Source: Adiantum capillus-veneris
Taxonomy: Eukaryota; Streptophyta; Polypodiopsida; Polypodiales; Pteridaceae
Assembly: GCA_014529385.2 (NCBI GenBank)
Contig: CM043958.1
Span: 151,390,793 to 151,454,792 of the forward strand
Direction of reading: 5' to 3'
DNA length: 64,000 bases
Shown here: one piece after another, positions 12,553-26,800 of the stretch
How positions within the stretch are numbered: position 1 is the first letter of the stretch
How the letters are laid out: the number at the start of each line of letters is the position of its first letter
Made by a program: the position numbers and the translations under genes
Notes under the pieces: generated by a model
Database searches by the model: none
Told to the model about the DNA's origin: nothing
What the model saw: the letters and a program-made list of their open reading frames with translations, nothing else

Positions 12553-15500
12553 AATTGCCATTGATTTCTCACCTTGGTGTCCAAGCTCGTAACAGTGCTA
12601 TCAGAGCTCAAACGATTTTTCTAAGGAGGATCCGATCCGTTTTTTGCAGCACTTGGGTTCTAACTTCTGACAATGAATCCGACATCTCACCTACTACAAT
12701 TTGTCAAAGGTCGTAGCGGAAGATGCCATGAAGATAAGAATTGGCTCGTGATCTAGTGGACACCTCGACTCCGATCTAGAACGCGAGAATTCTCTCTTCC
12801 AATCCTACACACAGAAGAGGTGTGCTCTCGGGTTCCTTCTCGTAAATCAGCCCCGTCTACGATGTTTATGGGCTGAAAACAGAGAAAAACAACAGCTTGT
12901 CGCGATGGAAATGCTCTCCATAGGCACTTCTTCATGATGGAAATCGCCTACTGGATCCGAACAACGTCTCGAACACTCGAGGCAGCCATGGGAATCTTCT
13001 CCGACGTCATCATCATGGCTGAAAATCTGCAACAGCTTCTCCTTGCTACTAGCGTTGGCTTTTTCTTTCCGAGTGAAAGAGAGAGAGGACGCTTTTATTA
13101 CTCCTGGCAGTTGGCGAGAATAGGGAGGGTCTTGCCGGCAAGGATAGGGGAGGGGAAGGGGCGCCAAAGAGAGGGGGAGAGAGATCGCTGAAGAGAGGGA
13201 GAGAGATCATGCGCTGAAATATAGAAAAAAAGGGCACTGATTTGGCTCCATGTTTTGTTTAAAGGGTGGTTGCCCACTTATTAAGTGGCGACCGGATGAA
13301 ACCGGCCCTTATGGCGATAGACTTTGACTTTCACCACAAAGGAACTTCACGAATAAACCTATGACGGGAATTAACACTTCAAAGCACAACAGCTGGGAAG
13401 CTAGAATGCTCCGAGCCTACGCGACAACCTGTCAGTATTTCTTTATTCCTTTAGAGGGTAAAGTCACAAAACTAGAGCCTTGGGGATCGTCACCTGTGTC
13501 CAACTAGATTACATATGTTCTGGGAAAATTTCGGCAGCATAACGGCCCCAAAACTCGCCTTGAACAAAACCCCCTGTTGGAACTTGCTTCCAAGGACTTA
13601 AACCCTCTGTTTTCAGCCCAAAAACAGCAATTACAGCTCGCTGTATTTACTGGTTTTCACCTTGTTTTCAGCCCTAAACAGTTTCGGAACTGTCCTCTAG
13701 CAGTGGGGCACTGTTCCCAATGCTTCTGGCATCCATACGGCTGCAAAACAGCAAAAAAACAGTGCATAACCAGCGCTGAAAATGTGTCAGAAGACCGGCA
13801 CCACATGCCAATAGAAAAGAAAAGACTGAACAGACTTTTAGCAGTTTAATAACAATTGAAATGAAAGAGAGAGACGACACGCGACACGGAGTGGCGGAAT
13901 TCCACCCCAAAGAGTATTGGCCTCAAACCTTGGCGCCCCTTTCGGTATTTCTTTATATTGCATCAAGTTTCAACACAATACAAGCCGGTACTCCAGACTT
14001 TGCACCTTCTTCAAGAAGCATGCCAGAGAATGAGCCCTTAGCACATATTTAAAGGCCCTAGGCCCCAAAAGCAGTTTACGGTGAAAAGCCTTCAAACTCA
14101 AAAGCATCTGGTCCAAAAGCAATGCCAAAAAGCTGCCAGCATAAGTCGTGGAATTCCGTACAGCAGTCAGTGCAAAATGCGGAAATCCGTACAACCTGCC
14201 ACGTCATCATATCAGTGTAATTTTTGGAATTTCCGTCCAGCTGCCACGTCATCAGCTGCGACGCAATTCTGTGTGTGTGTGGGTCCTCCTTTATTTTAAT
14301 CCTTTGTCACCTGGGGCCCCATCGGACGGGGTCCCCATAAGTTGGTAGGACTTCTTCTTCTGTTACTTGTTCTTCTTAGGGTTTAGGCCCCTTGGCCGAC
14401 ATCTGTAAGTTGGCTCCATTCCTCAGGGCTTTGACACGTGAGCGGTTTGTGACAAAATGCTCTTGTAAGGTGAGGTTAATACCCTCACCGGTGTTTGCTT
14501 TTGGAGTAGCAGCTAGCTACTCCTGTTCCTGCTCAAAGAGGCTCTTGCCTCGGCACAGAAGCATAAGACCACACAACTGTACATAGGTCACATGAAGAGC
14601 CCTCTTGTGGGGCATCACGTTACTGCACGTAGAGGGTTCTCAATGAAGCATCCCCCTAGCATAAATTGAGCACCTCCTCTTTTGCGCTTGACCAGTAATG
14701 CATCTGGCACAAATAGATGCAAAAGGGGAAGTGTTTCATATGGCTGCCCAAACCTGTGTATCACTGAAAACGGTAGCAAAACAGCTCTGTAAACACACAT
14801 CCAATGTCTTCCAATGCTGAAAATGAGCTCCTTGGTCCTAGGTAAAGTCATGGGAAGCTCAAAAATACAGAGAAATGATTGAAAATCAGAGTTATTAGCC
14901 TCCAAAACTGCTCCAAAAAGTCAATTACGAGTTTTGTTCTCCGAGACTTGGTAAATTGGCCAAAAAGTGTCACTTGGCACTCATGCATGCAATTTCCCCG
15001 CATTGGGCTTCCTGCTTAAAAATCTCTCAATTGGTTTCTCGGTTGACTTTGTAGCAGAGTAATAAAATGTTTCCCTTGTGATTCTGAAGCTAATGACGTG
15101 AACAGATTTTGTGGCCCAAAATAGCAGTTCCCTAAATTTTAGGAAATGCTTCCATTGGACCCATTGGACTCTCACTCGTCATTTGACCATCTTTCACCAT
15201 TGGGACCACGTCCAAAAATGCAATGTAGCCCAGCTTTGGGTGATTTTCTCTGGGTGACCCCACCTTGTCATTGTGCTTCTATGGAGTTAATTTCCTAGTA
15301 TCCACCAACTTATTAAGTGCAGCGAGGGGACCTAGACGACTTTGAACTGAGCCTAGACAGTGGACACCCTTTTACTACTGGAATTCGAGTGCCAACGAAC
15401 TTTCCATCTGTGGGTGAAACTATTGTTTCACACTGGCCGTACAATGTTCGACCATTTGCAACTTCGAAAAGGGGGTCCCAAAAATTAAACAAAAATCATC

Positions 15501-18500
15501 AGAAAGAAATCAATAACTCGAGTTAGCAATTGCCACGTCCTCGTGACACCAGCCTATTTAAAAATGGTATGAACCTGCTCAAAAACTCAATAAAACCTTA
15601 TAAGCTGAAAACAATGCTTGCACAATCACAACCTCGACGTCCGTGGATGCAGTCTCATGCACAGATGCAATGCTAACTATCACAAAATGATGACATGACA
15701 ACAAGCTGTACAGAGGACGATGATGTGACAGTAGGTTGTACGACACAATCTGGAGTTTACGTTGATAGGTACCACGTGGCAGCAATACAGATTTTTGCAT
15801 AATACGTTGACATGCTGACGTGGCTGCTGTACTGAATTTCGTAATTTGCTTTGACTGCTTTTTATGACAGATTTTGGGACCAGTTGCTTTTGGGATAGTT
15901 CGCTTTTGAGTGTACTACTCTTGGGGCTTTGCTTTTGGGGCATTCCTTGTAAGAATAAATAGACCCAACGGGCCTCACTCTGTAGAGCATATGGACGCAG
16001 AGTCTGGGAGCAGAGGACTTTCAGGAGTTGTACTTTGCTCAAGCATTAATATAAAAATAAATATCGAAAGAGGCGCCAGCTTTTGGGGTCAATACCTCTG
16101 GGCACGGAACTATGCCGAGTGTGTCGATTGATAAAAAGAAAAGTAAATTGTGTTTTTGTCTTTGACAAGTGTCCTCACACTTGTAACAAGTGTGTTGAAA
16201 CTTGTTTTTCTTCTAGAATTCTCCTTTTAGATTCTTCTAGCCCTTGACTAGAACCTTCTAGAACATTCTAGAATCGACGAATAATTGATAACAAAAACAT
16301 CAATATCGGAATCAAATGAAAGCTCTTTTCGAGTAGAATACATAATGCTCAAGCATTTTCAAAACATCACTCAATGCAAATAATCATGTATGTTTTACTG
16401 TGTGTGTGTGCACGTGCACGCGCCATTCTATCCGTTTGTGTCACAAATTGCTTACGTATCAAACCATTGAAGACCGACAGGGTTAAACCCTAACAGAAGC
16501 AGAAGAAGACGAAGTTCTCACGAACTTACAAATCCTGGTTGAGTGGTCCAAATAACAAGTTGGGTTGGGATCAATAATCCTAATCCCCAATAACTTATGG
16601 GGACCCATTTGATGGGGCCTAAAGTAAAGCACCCACACACACACAAATAACTTTGCGTAGAAGATGCTGATGTGATTGTTGTACGAACGCTCAAATATCG
16701 GGTTGACATGTTGATGATGTGGTAGTTGTACAGACGTTCGCAGTTTGCGTTGATTGCATGGCGGTTGAACGGATTTTTGTGAAACACGTTGGCAGATTTC
16801 TGCGTTGGCTATTGGGACTAGGTGCTTTTGGATAAGATGCTTTTCATGTAGATTGCTTTTGGATGGCCAAGGGCGTCCAAATATGTGTCAAGGGCTCACT
16901 CTATGGCATGCTTCTATGTGGAGATGCAAAGTAGTGCCGTCAGAGTTGTACCATGTTGAAGCAATATAAAGAAATATTGAAAGGGACGCCACAGTTTGGG
17001 GCCAATGCTCTCTTGGGGTGAAATTCCGCCACTCCGTGTCTTATGTGCAATGTATCTCTTTTAGTTTAGTTGTTTTGAAGCATCTAAAGTCTGTTCGGTC
17101 TCTACGCCGTTTCTTGCTCCAAGAAACGGAACGGAGTTTCTTGGGATTTTCGAACCGGAAGAAACGAAGTTTCTTGAGTCAAAAAGAAAATTCCGAAAAG
17201 AAATTGAGGGTAGATGTCTAATGTTTTAGGACTCAGATTCTTGAGCGTCAATAGTTCCATTAGGTGACTATGTTGGGCTTGGCTTAATGGATTGCTTATC
17301 TTTATGTTTATGAACCCCATCCTTTTGTATTGCGGTGATTTTTGGGTTTGAAGTCTAGACGTGTTATGGCATTGAGTAGTATCATGTACGATTGTCTTTT
17401 TATGACATTGAAAACCGTCTTGAATTGAATGTCTCTTGAGTCTTGGTTTGAACATTGCATACCTTCAAAGTTCAAAGTGATCATTGGTAGACCGCAGCTT
17501 TAAGGTTTTAAGTTTTTGTCATATAAAATGTGAAGTTCTGTATAATATGATCAATGTTTTATTTTTCTAGGCTTCTTGTTTTAAGTATTAAATTGGGTTT
17601 TTTAAATAAATAAAACAACCTCGGTTCTTAACCGTTTCGACCTTAGTTGAAACTCCAAAACTCTGGTTTTTCCGTTTCCGTTTGTCACAAATACGGAAGC
17701 GTAGCTGCTCACTCAGATAAATATCATGCGGAATTTAAGAGAGACAGTTCATCATGACGAGTAGGGAGAGAGAGAGGGAGAGAGAGAGAATTGACACAGT
17801 ATTGGGGACCAGAAGATGGGCTGGTCCCCCCCGTCAAGAGTTCTTTATTCAGGGAGAGTCGTATACAAGCACAAGAACCCGAGGAAACCCCTCCGTTCTG
17901 TAGTCTTAGACCCGAAGGTCGTTCTTTCCCATAAAGGGCTTGGGCACAAGACCGTTCCTTCCCGTAAGGGCTTAGGCGCGAAGCCGTTCCTTCTCGTAAA
18001 GGACTTAGGCACGAGGCCGTACTTCCCGTAAAGGACTTAGGCATGAGGTCGTACTTCCCTTGCTGGGTACTTAGGCATCAGTTCACTTCCCTGGCTGGGA
18101 ACTCCGTCGTCAATTTCCTTACCTTGCTAGGAACTCGGTCATCTCTCCTGCATCATCCAAACACAAGGACTTCATCATAAACAAAGCTGAAAATCGTTAC
18201 CTATCACTTCTCGGACGTGGAGGAGAGTTTCTGTCGCGATAGATTTCTTCTGGAACTTGTTCTTCGCGATGAAAGCTTGCTGAAATTGCAGGACAGCAGG
18301 GTAGGAATTAAAATCCTCTTGCAACTGAATTCTGGCGACGAGATCTCTTCACGTGAGCAGTAGGGCAGTGTGAGGGTGCTTCTGCGATCTCTTCCATGGC
18401 TGAAATCTGCTAGCGCTGGTTGCTTTTTGCTCCTCCTGCGAATTCTACCTCCCAGAGATGGGAGCGCTGGCTGCTTTTATAAGCCCTGTAGGTCGGCCAG

Positions 18501-20822
18501 AATAGGGAGGGTCGGCTGCTTTTCTGCCAGAATAGTGGGCGTTGGCTTTTTCTTGCAGGTTTAGGAGGCGTTGGCCTTTTCTGCTTTTTGGAGAACGTCC
18601 TGCAGCAATTTTAGTACTTGGCTGCCCACTTATTAAGTGGGCGGCCGATCACTTAATAAACTTATTAAAAGTTAGTCCGTTCACTTAAAATTGACTTGCC
18701 GGTCAATGTGAACCTGTTTAAACTCAGTTTAAACCTTATAAACTTATTCCAATGCTTGCACTTATTCCTTCCAGGCGTCCCCGGATATGAACTCAAGCAT
18801 TCTCTCGCGGAAAAACATCTGCTTCTCGTCTTGCTTTTTACCAAAGCTTCTTAGAACCCATCTTTATCCATGTGCTTGCGTTCTTACGCGTATTTTCTTA
18901 CTCAGTTCGGATTTCCTCCTTAGACCCTTAGTGTGTCCCCTTACCGATGAACCTGTCACCCATCTTGTGACTCATCAGGGACCACCATTACCCGGTCTTC
19001 TCCCACCGAACTAACAGGCCAACTCCTTCACGGTGCTTCTTGTCACCCATCATATGACACACCAGAGTTGTCTGTTTCCTGATGGCTTTTCTTACAGATC
19101 TCTGATTCCTTAACTTATTAGTTAACTTGTGCACATTTCTTATTAAAGTCCTAATTCTAGAAAATAGAAATTAGAAACAAAATAGTCAAATTAGTTTCAC
19201 CATTTTTCTCGTTTCCGTTTCGGATTGTCACTATGCTCTCTTCCAATAAGGTAAGTGTTAGAGACTTGGGCACCCCAAGTTAAAAATCTAGCACGACACA
19301 CGAGAAAATCACTTAAATACTTGACAACTTTAGAATTTGAGTCGACATGGCCCGATGTAGTTCCGTGCCCAGAGGTGGTGGCCCCAAAATCTTGCGTTCC
19401 TTTCGGGTATTTATTTTTATATTAATGCTTGAGCAAAGTACAACACTCGAGGGGTCCTCTCCTCTCAGACTCTGCATCCAGATGCTGTGCAGAGTGAGGC
19501 CCCTTGGGTCCTTTTATTCTTACAAGGGATGCCCCAAAAGCATAGCCCCAAAAGGAGTAAACTCAAAAGCAAATTATCCCAAAAGCAACTTGGTCCAAAA
19601 ACTGAGAGGAAAAGCATCAGCGCAAGTTGCGGAAATCCATACAAGTTGGTACGTCAGCACTGTCAACGCAAATCATGGAAGTCTGTACTGTCTGTCCGTA
19701 CACTCTGCCACGTCAGCCTGCTGTCACGGCGAATTGCGGAAGGCCACTTTAACATCCGTACTGCCACGTCACCATCTGTTGTGGGTGGTCATGCCACGTT
19801 ACCATTTTGTGACACCTTCCTCTTGAAAGAATTGTAATCGCCCTTGATTACGCCTACAAAATCAGACATAAGCCATAAACGAGTTCAGTAGACACTTAAG
19901 TATCGATGACTAGACGACACAAATCCAACACTTGTAGTATAAAGACGATAGTCACATCATATCACATTCACATCACATTACATAGATGCCAGGATCGTGA
20001 TTCCTGGCGACGTATTTAGCAGTCGCATCTAGATTCGCACCGGACCTCACTGATGTCGATTTAACTAATCCCATATCACGATCACGTCCATGGATTCCGT
20101 TCTGATCTAGGACCATGATTCCTGGCAACGTATTTAGCAATCGTATCTAGATCTATCCCATATCTTACTGATGTCAGATTGACTAATCCCATATTGCGAT
20201 CATGTCCATAGATTTCTCCACTCAAGCACTGTGGTTTGCCGCCATTGTGCATGCACCTCGTCGAAGGAGGTCTGACTCATAAATTTTACAAATTTCGGGT
20301 CCTTCGCAAAATTTAGCATCATCTTTGTTGCATCGCCGATCAATCGTCGACGCTCCATCTCTTCGATCTCGGCCTGAGTAGGCCGAGGCGGGCTGTACTC
20401 CTTGCGTGAATCTTCGTTGTGATCTCTTCCCGCATCGCCGAATGCCGAGGAAGTCGATTGATCTCCGTCTGAAGCCATAAGTGCCGCGTAAAAAAGAATC
20501 TACCGCGACACCACAATAAATCACTTCAAAACAGTTCACAATTTACAATTTATTTGACACTGGCCCGATGGAGTTCCGTGCCTAGAGATGTTGGCCCCAA
20601 AGACTGGTGCCCCTTTCGGTATTTCTTTTTGTATTAAGGTATTTCTTTTTGTATTAATCTGTCGCAAAGTACAAGCGAGTGGGAGGCTCTCACTCTCAGA
20701 CTCTGCGTCCAGATGCTCTGAGAAGTGAGAGCCCAAACCACTAATAATAGGTTTACAAGGGATGCTAAAAGCACAGCCCCAAAAGCTGGTCAAATCAAAA
20801 GCTTTTAAAAATAAAGCAAAAG

Positions 20823-20876
<54 letters not shown>

Positions 20877-23800
20877 TAGTGGAAAATAAAGCAATTCCCA
20901 AAAAGCCCCAGCGTAGAATAAAGCAGGTTGAATTGCGTAGGAGAAAATTGACAAAAATCTGTACGTTGCTGCCACGTCATCAATTTTGCAATTCACGGAA
21001 ACATCCGTACGACAGTGCCACGTCGGCATTCAGCGGACTTTCCGGTTTTCTGCAGCCAGCCAACCAGGGAGTGTGTTGCATATGCTTTGCTTTGTTGCTC
21101 CCCGTGTCCAGGGCCATGCTTGACACATCACGCGGGGTGTGTGTGGTTTCTCTTGCCCAAATAGTTGCCACGTCATTGATTTGTGACACCCCTTTCGGTA
21201 TTTCTTTATATTGCTTCAACAAGGTACAAAGTCTGGGGCTTTGCTCTACTTCCTTGCAAGGTGGAATGCCAGAGAGAGCCCCTTACATATTTAAAGGCCC
21301 TTGGCCCCCAAAAGCAAGTGCTATGAAAAGCTACACCTTCGAAAAGCAACGAGTCCAAACTCTCGTGTGTCACAAGATGGGCACCATGTGCCAATAGAAA
21401 AGAACAGACTGAATAGACTTTTAGCACTTCAATAACAACTCAACTGAAAGAGAGAGACGACACGCGACACGGAGTTGCGAAATTCCACCCTAGAGAGTAT
21501 TGGCGCCAAACCTTGGCGCCCCTTTGGGTATTTCTTTATATTGCATTAACTCAGTACAAGCCGGTACTCTAGAGAATCAACCCTTAGCATGCCAGAGAAT
21601 GATCCCTTAGCACATATTTAAAGGCCCTCGGCCTATGAAAAGCAGCTTACATGAAAAGCCTACAAACTCAAAAGTTATCTGGTCCAAAAGCAATGCCAAA
21701 AAGCTGCCAGCATAAATCACGGAATTCTGTAGAGCAGTCAACGCAAAACGCAAAAATCCGTACAATCTGCCAGGTCATCATGTCAGCGCAATTTTTGAAA
21801 TATCCGTACAGTTGCCACATCATGAGCTGCCACGCAAGACTTTTAGTGTGTGTGTGTGGGTCCTGCTTTATTTTAATCCTTTGTCACTTGGGGCCCCATC
21901 TGACGGGGTCCCCATAAGTTGGTAGGACTTCTTCTTGTGTTACTTGTTCTTCTTAGGGTTTAGGCCCCTCAGCCGACATCTGCAAGTTGGCTCCCTTCTT
22001 TAGAACTTTGACACGTCAGCAGTTTGCGACATGGCGCCAAAAGCTGGCAGTGTAAATTGCTGAAATCCGTATTGTTGTCAACGCAAAACGCAGGCATCTC
22101 CATACAGCCTACCCACGTCAGCATCGACGCAAATTTGAGTTTTCTTCTTTAGGATTTAGGCCCCTCGGCCATAAATTGGTCTATACCTTGCACTTACTTT
22201 CCTTTAAGGGTGAAACTGGGCTTATCCTGGATTCATCTAGGTATATAAGGTTCTTAGATTTTAGGCCTCTCGGCCATGTCTTCTAAGCTTGGCCAAGGTT
22301 AGGATTTTAAAGTCCTCACCCCCTTTTGTCTTCAGTGGTTGCCAGGTCAGACAAATTGTGGCGTACATTCCATCAGATTTTATGGGCCGCCTTGTACATA
22401 CTTGGGTCCCTTGCTTTGGGGTGTGTTCGGGTCCGCCCTATCTCCTCCCATCGGTCCAAGGTCATGCCACGCCATGGAGTTGTGACATATTACAAACCCC
22501 CCCCCCCCCCCCAACCCAAAACTCACGAGAAAGTTATTGGTTATATTACATCTGCAGAAGCACTTACTTCATGCATAAATGCAATGACCATCCCCATTAC
22601 ACAATACATTCTCTAGCATGCATCAATACAAAATCCGGTTTAACAATTTGATGCTATCTAGTCATCTCATCCTTTCCAGATCCATTGATGTTCTAAAAAA
22701 GGATCTTCTCTATCATCATGGCCAAGTCTAAGCAATCTCTCACAGATGGCTTTGATGCACTAAGACCACATATCTAGTCTATCTCATCCTAGCTGAAACT
22801 TTTGATGCACTGGAGTCAAGTAAATGCTTCACAAATGCCACAAAATGCCATTGCAATGCAAATGTTTGATGCACAACTCACAGATACATTAATGTAAACA
22901 TGAATTCATAAAGCTCTTCCACGTTTGTACGGTTTTATCTGGAAGACTTTTCAAAACCAAGGAAAAGTCTTACTCACTTGAAGCTGTGCCCTTGAGATGT
23001 AAAGAGAAGATTTTTTCTTGCTTAAATAAAATGCATTGACAGGATTTGTAGCTTTTAGGATAATCAAAATTCTGAGGATTTAGAAAACGTGTCTTTTTAA
23101 TATCTAATGCTTGTAATTTTGCATTGAAGCTCAAAATTATTCTTTGAAGTTTTCAACCTTATTCTCTTAGATTAATCTTCCTCAATCCTTCATTATACCC
23201 AGGGAAACCGGGATTCAGCAAGAAACAAGCAGATTTGTTTTTTCCACCAGATTTTGCTGATGATTTTCCAGTGTCAATGCAGGTGGGTTCTTTCTATGAC
23301 GTAAATTTGATGGAACTATATATTTGCTACTTTTTCTAATACAAGTTGTGGGTTGTAGGTTTCTCAAAAGTACAGTTTGATATATGTCATCACAAAGCTG
23401 GGCCTCTTGTTTGTTTACGACCTGGAAACTGCAACTGCAGTCTACAGAAATCGAATCAGCCCTGATCCAGTCTTCCTCACAGTAGATTCTCCTTCATCAG
23501 GAGGTTTTTATGCCATCAACAGGCGAGGTCAAGTTCTGCTAGCCACTGTGAACGAGGCCACCATTGTGCCATTTGTCAGTGGGCAGGTGCTGTATTCTCC
23601 TCCGCATTCAATGAGATGATGTCTGTGGAAATAATTTGATGCATGTGCTGTCGTCTCATTTAGAAAAGCCTGTTTGTGATCTCTGCAGCTGAATAATCTT
23701 GAACTTGCAGTCAACCTTGCTAAGAGAGGAAACCTACCTGGTGCAGAGAATTTGGTAAGTTGATTTTGGCTCAAGAGAGTCCATACTTTTCCACTGTTAT

Positions 23801-26800
23801 TTTGTAGAGCACGTGCACCATTTTTTTTTGCCAGGATATAAGTGTTCTTCTTTGTAGTAAAGTTTCAATGGGAACTACCACAGCCCCAGGCACCTATTTG
23901 TCAAATCTGTCGATGTGCGTGGGGCTGTGGTAGTTCTGTCCAGGCTATTCATTATAAGGGTGGTAAGTTGCACAAAATTTTCGGCAGTAGTTAAGGTAAG
24001 GTTACAGGTGGCATATTGCAAGGTCTTAAAGAGGCAAGCCTTTAGTTTGTTGATTGCCTTAAGCAGTTTGTTTGTTGCTGATTTATTGATGTGCTTTAAC
24101 TGATCTGATGCTAATTTTGTTCAATTGACACTTCTGTACGAGTAGCAGAATAGTGTTTGATTTATGTTTATATATATAGTGTTTGATTTATGCCTACATG
24201 TTTAACCGACTGTACTGTGCAAGAGAGGGTATGCAACTACAACCTGCTTGAACATGCACGTCCTACTAGAGGCTGTCACGAGACTGTGACAACCACTATA
24301 TATATTTGCTCGTTTCTTTCCCTTGATTTTTATTTAGTTTTTGGGATCCTCTTGTTAAAATCACAAATGCTCGGACATTGCGTGGCTAGTGTGAAATGGG
24401 CGGCCGTTGGCCGAGAGTTTCACCCACAGGAGTCAAGTTCCAGGCAACCACAAGATGGTTGGGCCGATCGGCATTGGAATCTGACTAGTAAAGAAGAGGC
24501 TAGGCTCAATTAAAGTCATTTAGGCCCCTCGGCAAGGCTTTTTAAGTTGGTGGGTACTAGGAATTAAACCAAAAGGAGCAAGCTGGACACATGGCAGTAG
24601 GAGAGCAACTTGCAGGTCAAAACTCACTCCAGAAGGTCTCAAGGCAGGCTGGGAAAGCTGATTTTTCAGTTATGTGGTGGATTTTCAGGTTCTGCAGCGT
24701 TAATGGAAATCTTGCCTCCTCCCTTGTCTCACAGCAAATGATTTTCTCTCGCGCATCTCTCCCCCCTTTGCACATATGGTAATGCGCCTAATGGGTACAC
24801 TGAAGATGCTTGGTACTGCAAGGAGGAGGAGGAGGAGGCTGTGGGCTGATCTGCTATCGCTGAGGACGGCGATGGCTGAATAATTTGAAAATGCTGGTCC
24901 TGCAAGGTGATCTGAAAACGCTGCTGATACGCAAGGGCTGATCGCTGAATTCAGGGTGCTTAGGGCTGAAAAACGCTGGTGGGAGAGGCTGAGGGAAAAC
25001 GTGAAGGCTGGCTGAAAATGCTGATTGTTGTTGGGGTGTTGTAGATACTACTTCGTCTTCTGCCTCTTTTGCCTTCTCTAGCGCCCAAAAAAGGGCTTCT
25101 TTTGTAGGTCTTTTAGCCATTTGCCCTACCTACTTTTAATAAATGTTATGTCAAAGTCACTTATTAAGTAATGATTTCGGTGAGTGTTCATATGCCTATA
25201 TGCTTAAGTGACTTAATTGTGCCAGTGAGGGTATGCAACTAAGACCGGCTTGGACATGCACGTCTTGCTAGAGGCTCACAAGGGTGCCAGGCTAGGTCCT
25301 AAGCTAAGATTGACGCTAGACTGTAGCAAAAGCATGTCCATGTGACGCAAGTGCAATGCGCACGTGCCAACTAGGCGGTTATTCAGCCCGATAAAAGTGG
25401 GACAGCTCTTCGGAATTTACAGGTTTTCTCAAAAGTTTAATTGGATAAAGAAATATCGAAAAGAGCGCCAACCTTTGGGGCGGAAGCGGTGTCACTGTCT
25501 GCTTGGTAGCAGTCTAGCTGCCAAGCTGAGGTTTGTTTGAAGTGTTAGTTCCAATCCGAGGTTAATTTGAGTATTTGCTCCGCAAGTTCAAGGGTTTATG
25601 ACTGGGTTGCTAGACGAGGATGCGTTTAGGACACAATTGGTTGGTGTTGTGAATGTGTTCACTCGATTGGTGCAGAACCCCAAGTTTATGGAGTTTTTGC
25701 AAGCTCCATCAATGTCACAGCAGGCAAGGCAGCTCACTCAGCCAGTAGGGCCCGTCGAGGCTCAAGCTCAGGTACCTTATGCGTCCCAATAGGGCAGGGA
25801 GCGTTCGCATGTTGTGGAGTTAGTTGGGGATCCAAGACAAACTCTTTCTGTCCACGAATAGATGGTTAGGACCCGAATTTCACAAGCTTTGCCAGTGTAG
25901 CTAACCACCACCTTTCAGATTCCAAATGTTGCATTAAATGGATAGGGGCCCAGTTTCTCCAACAATTTGATAGTGCCTACTCAGGGGGAAATTTTCCAGA
26001 AGCCTTCAAGGTCAGGAAAGCCGCCACTTTCTTGAAAGGTAATGTGTGTACATGGTGGACGACACTATTGATGCAAGGACGGACGCCCGCTATATGGTTT
26101 TTTACTTCAAGCAAATGTTTGCATTTGCGTGGTTGTCGAACGAAATTGAAGCCGATGTCATGATAGATTGGCACCAACTCATTGCGGCTACTTGCAAGAG
26201 CTAGAGGTGTACAATCGGGAGTTCTGTAGAGCATTGCTCTAAGTAGGTTAGTGCCATTGAGAGAGGAGATTGAGAAGTATTGTTGTGGGTTGCCTAGAGG
26301 GCTTAGGAACTATTGTACAAAGAACAAAGTGGCTACCCATACTCAACTTATGAAAGTTGCCAACATTGGCCATGCCTTGTTGAAGGGAGAAGACAATGGG
26401 TTTCAGGGCAACGTGAAAGGAGGCCAGCCCAAGAGAAATTCAGCAAAGAAGCCCGTTGCAAAAGCGGCTCTTGAAGCTTCACATGGGTGAGAAAAGGCAA
26501 ATAAAGGCAAGGACTCATTCGAGACGTGTGAAGGACATGCCAAGAAAAGAAAGGAAGCCTTTTGTGCCCAAGTTGTTTCAAGAGAAGAAGGCTTTAATGG
26601 ATGAGAACAATGCTTTAGATGCAGATTGTCCCCAGAGGAGGCCAATTGACTTCGAGGATAAAGAGGACAAAAAGAGAAGAAGCCCAAAGCCACGATCGGG
26701 TTAGTGCCAGATTTGGTGGGTGATAGACTAAACTGAGATGCCAGTGAGGTATGGAGGGCGTGGGGTAAAGTCAGGGATCAGACAACACTTATCTTCATCT

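Larger units (their letters stand above)
19256..21188 (-). mobile_element. internally deleted LTR element (family 2) with short gag remnant
   Basis: Read on the minus strand: a 5' LTR from 21188 (TGTCACAAATCAATGACGTGG) to about 20490, then a short gag start (20478-20200), about 385 bp of noncoding DNA, a purine-rich TCAAGAGGAAGG before 19814, and a 3' LTR (19814-19256) ending CAAGTCTCTAACA. The region next to the 3' LTR matches the region next to the LTR at 46122-46606, which supports the layout. Protease, RT, RNase H and integrase are all missing. No target duplication was found, so the two LTRs could also come from a rearrangement. Confidence 0.6.
8247..23202 (+). other. CHC: giant intron 7 of clathrin heavy chain (14,956 bp)
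   Basis: It is bounded by a gtgtct donor and an acccag acceptor and splits a Gly codon, which exons 7 and 8 restore in frame. It contains nested solo LTRs of at least three families in both orientations, an internally deleted LTR element, and several microsatellites. No host exon or complete transposon gene was seen inside. Confidence 0.93.

Noticed and set aside
17905-18100. Spaced repeats that could suggest a CRISPR array
   Set aside because: Units are directly adjacent and diverging with no unique spacers, in a plant intron. It is a minisatellite.
20762-21397. 211-codon + strand frame with a long Ser-Leu run
   Set aside because: It reads through a (CT)n tract and LTR sequence on the wrong strand. 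No protein support.
22497-22512. C16 run as a sequencing artefact
   Set aside because: It lies exactly where a polypurine tract is expected next to TGTCACAACTCC on the minus strand. The length may be imprecise but the feature is real.
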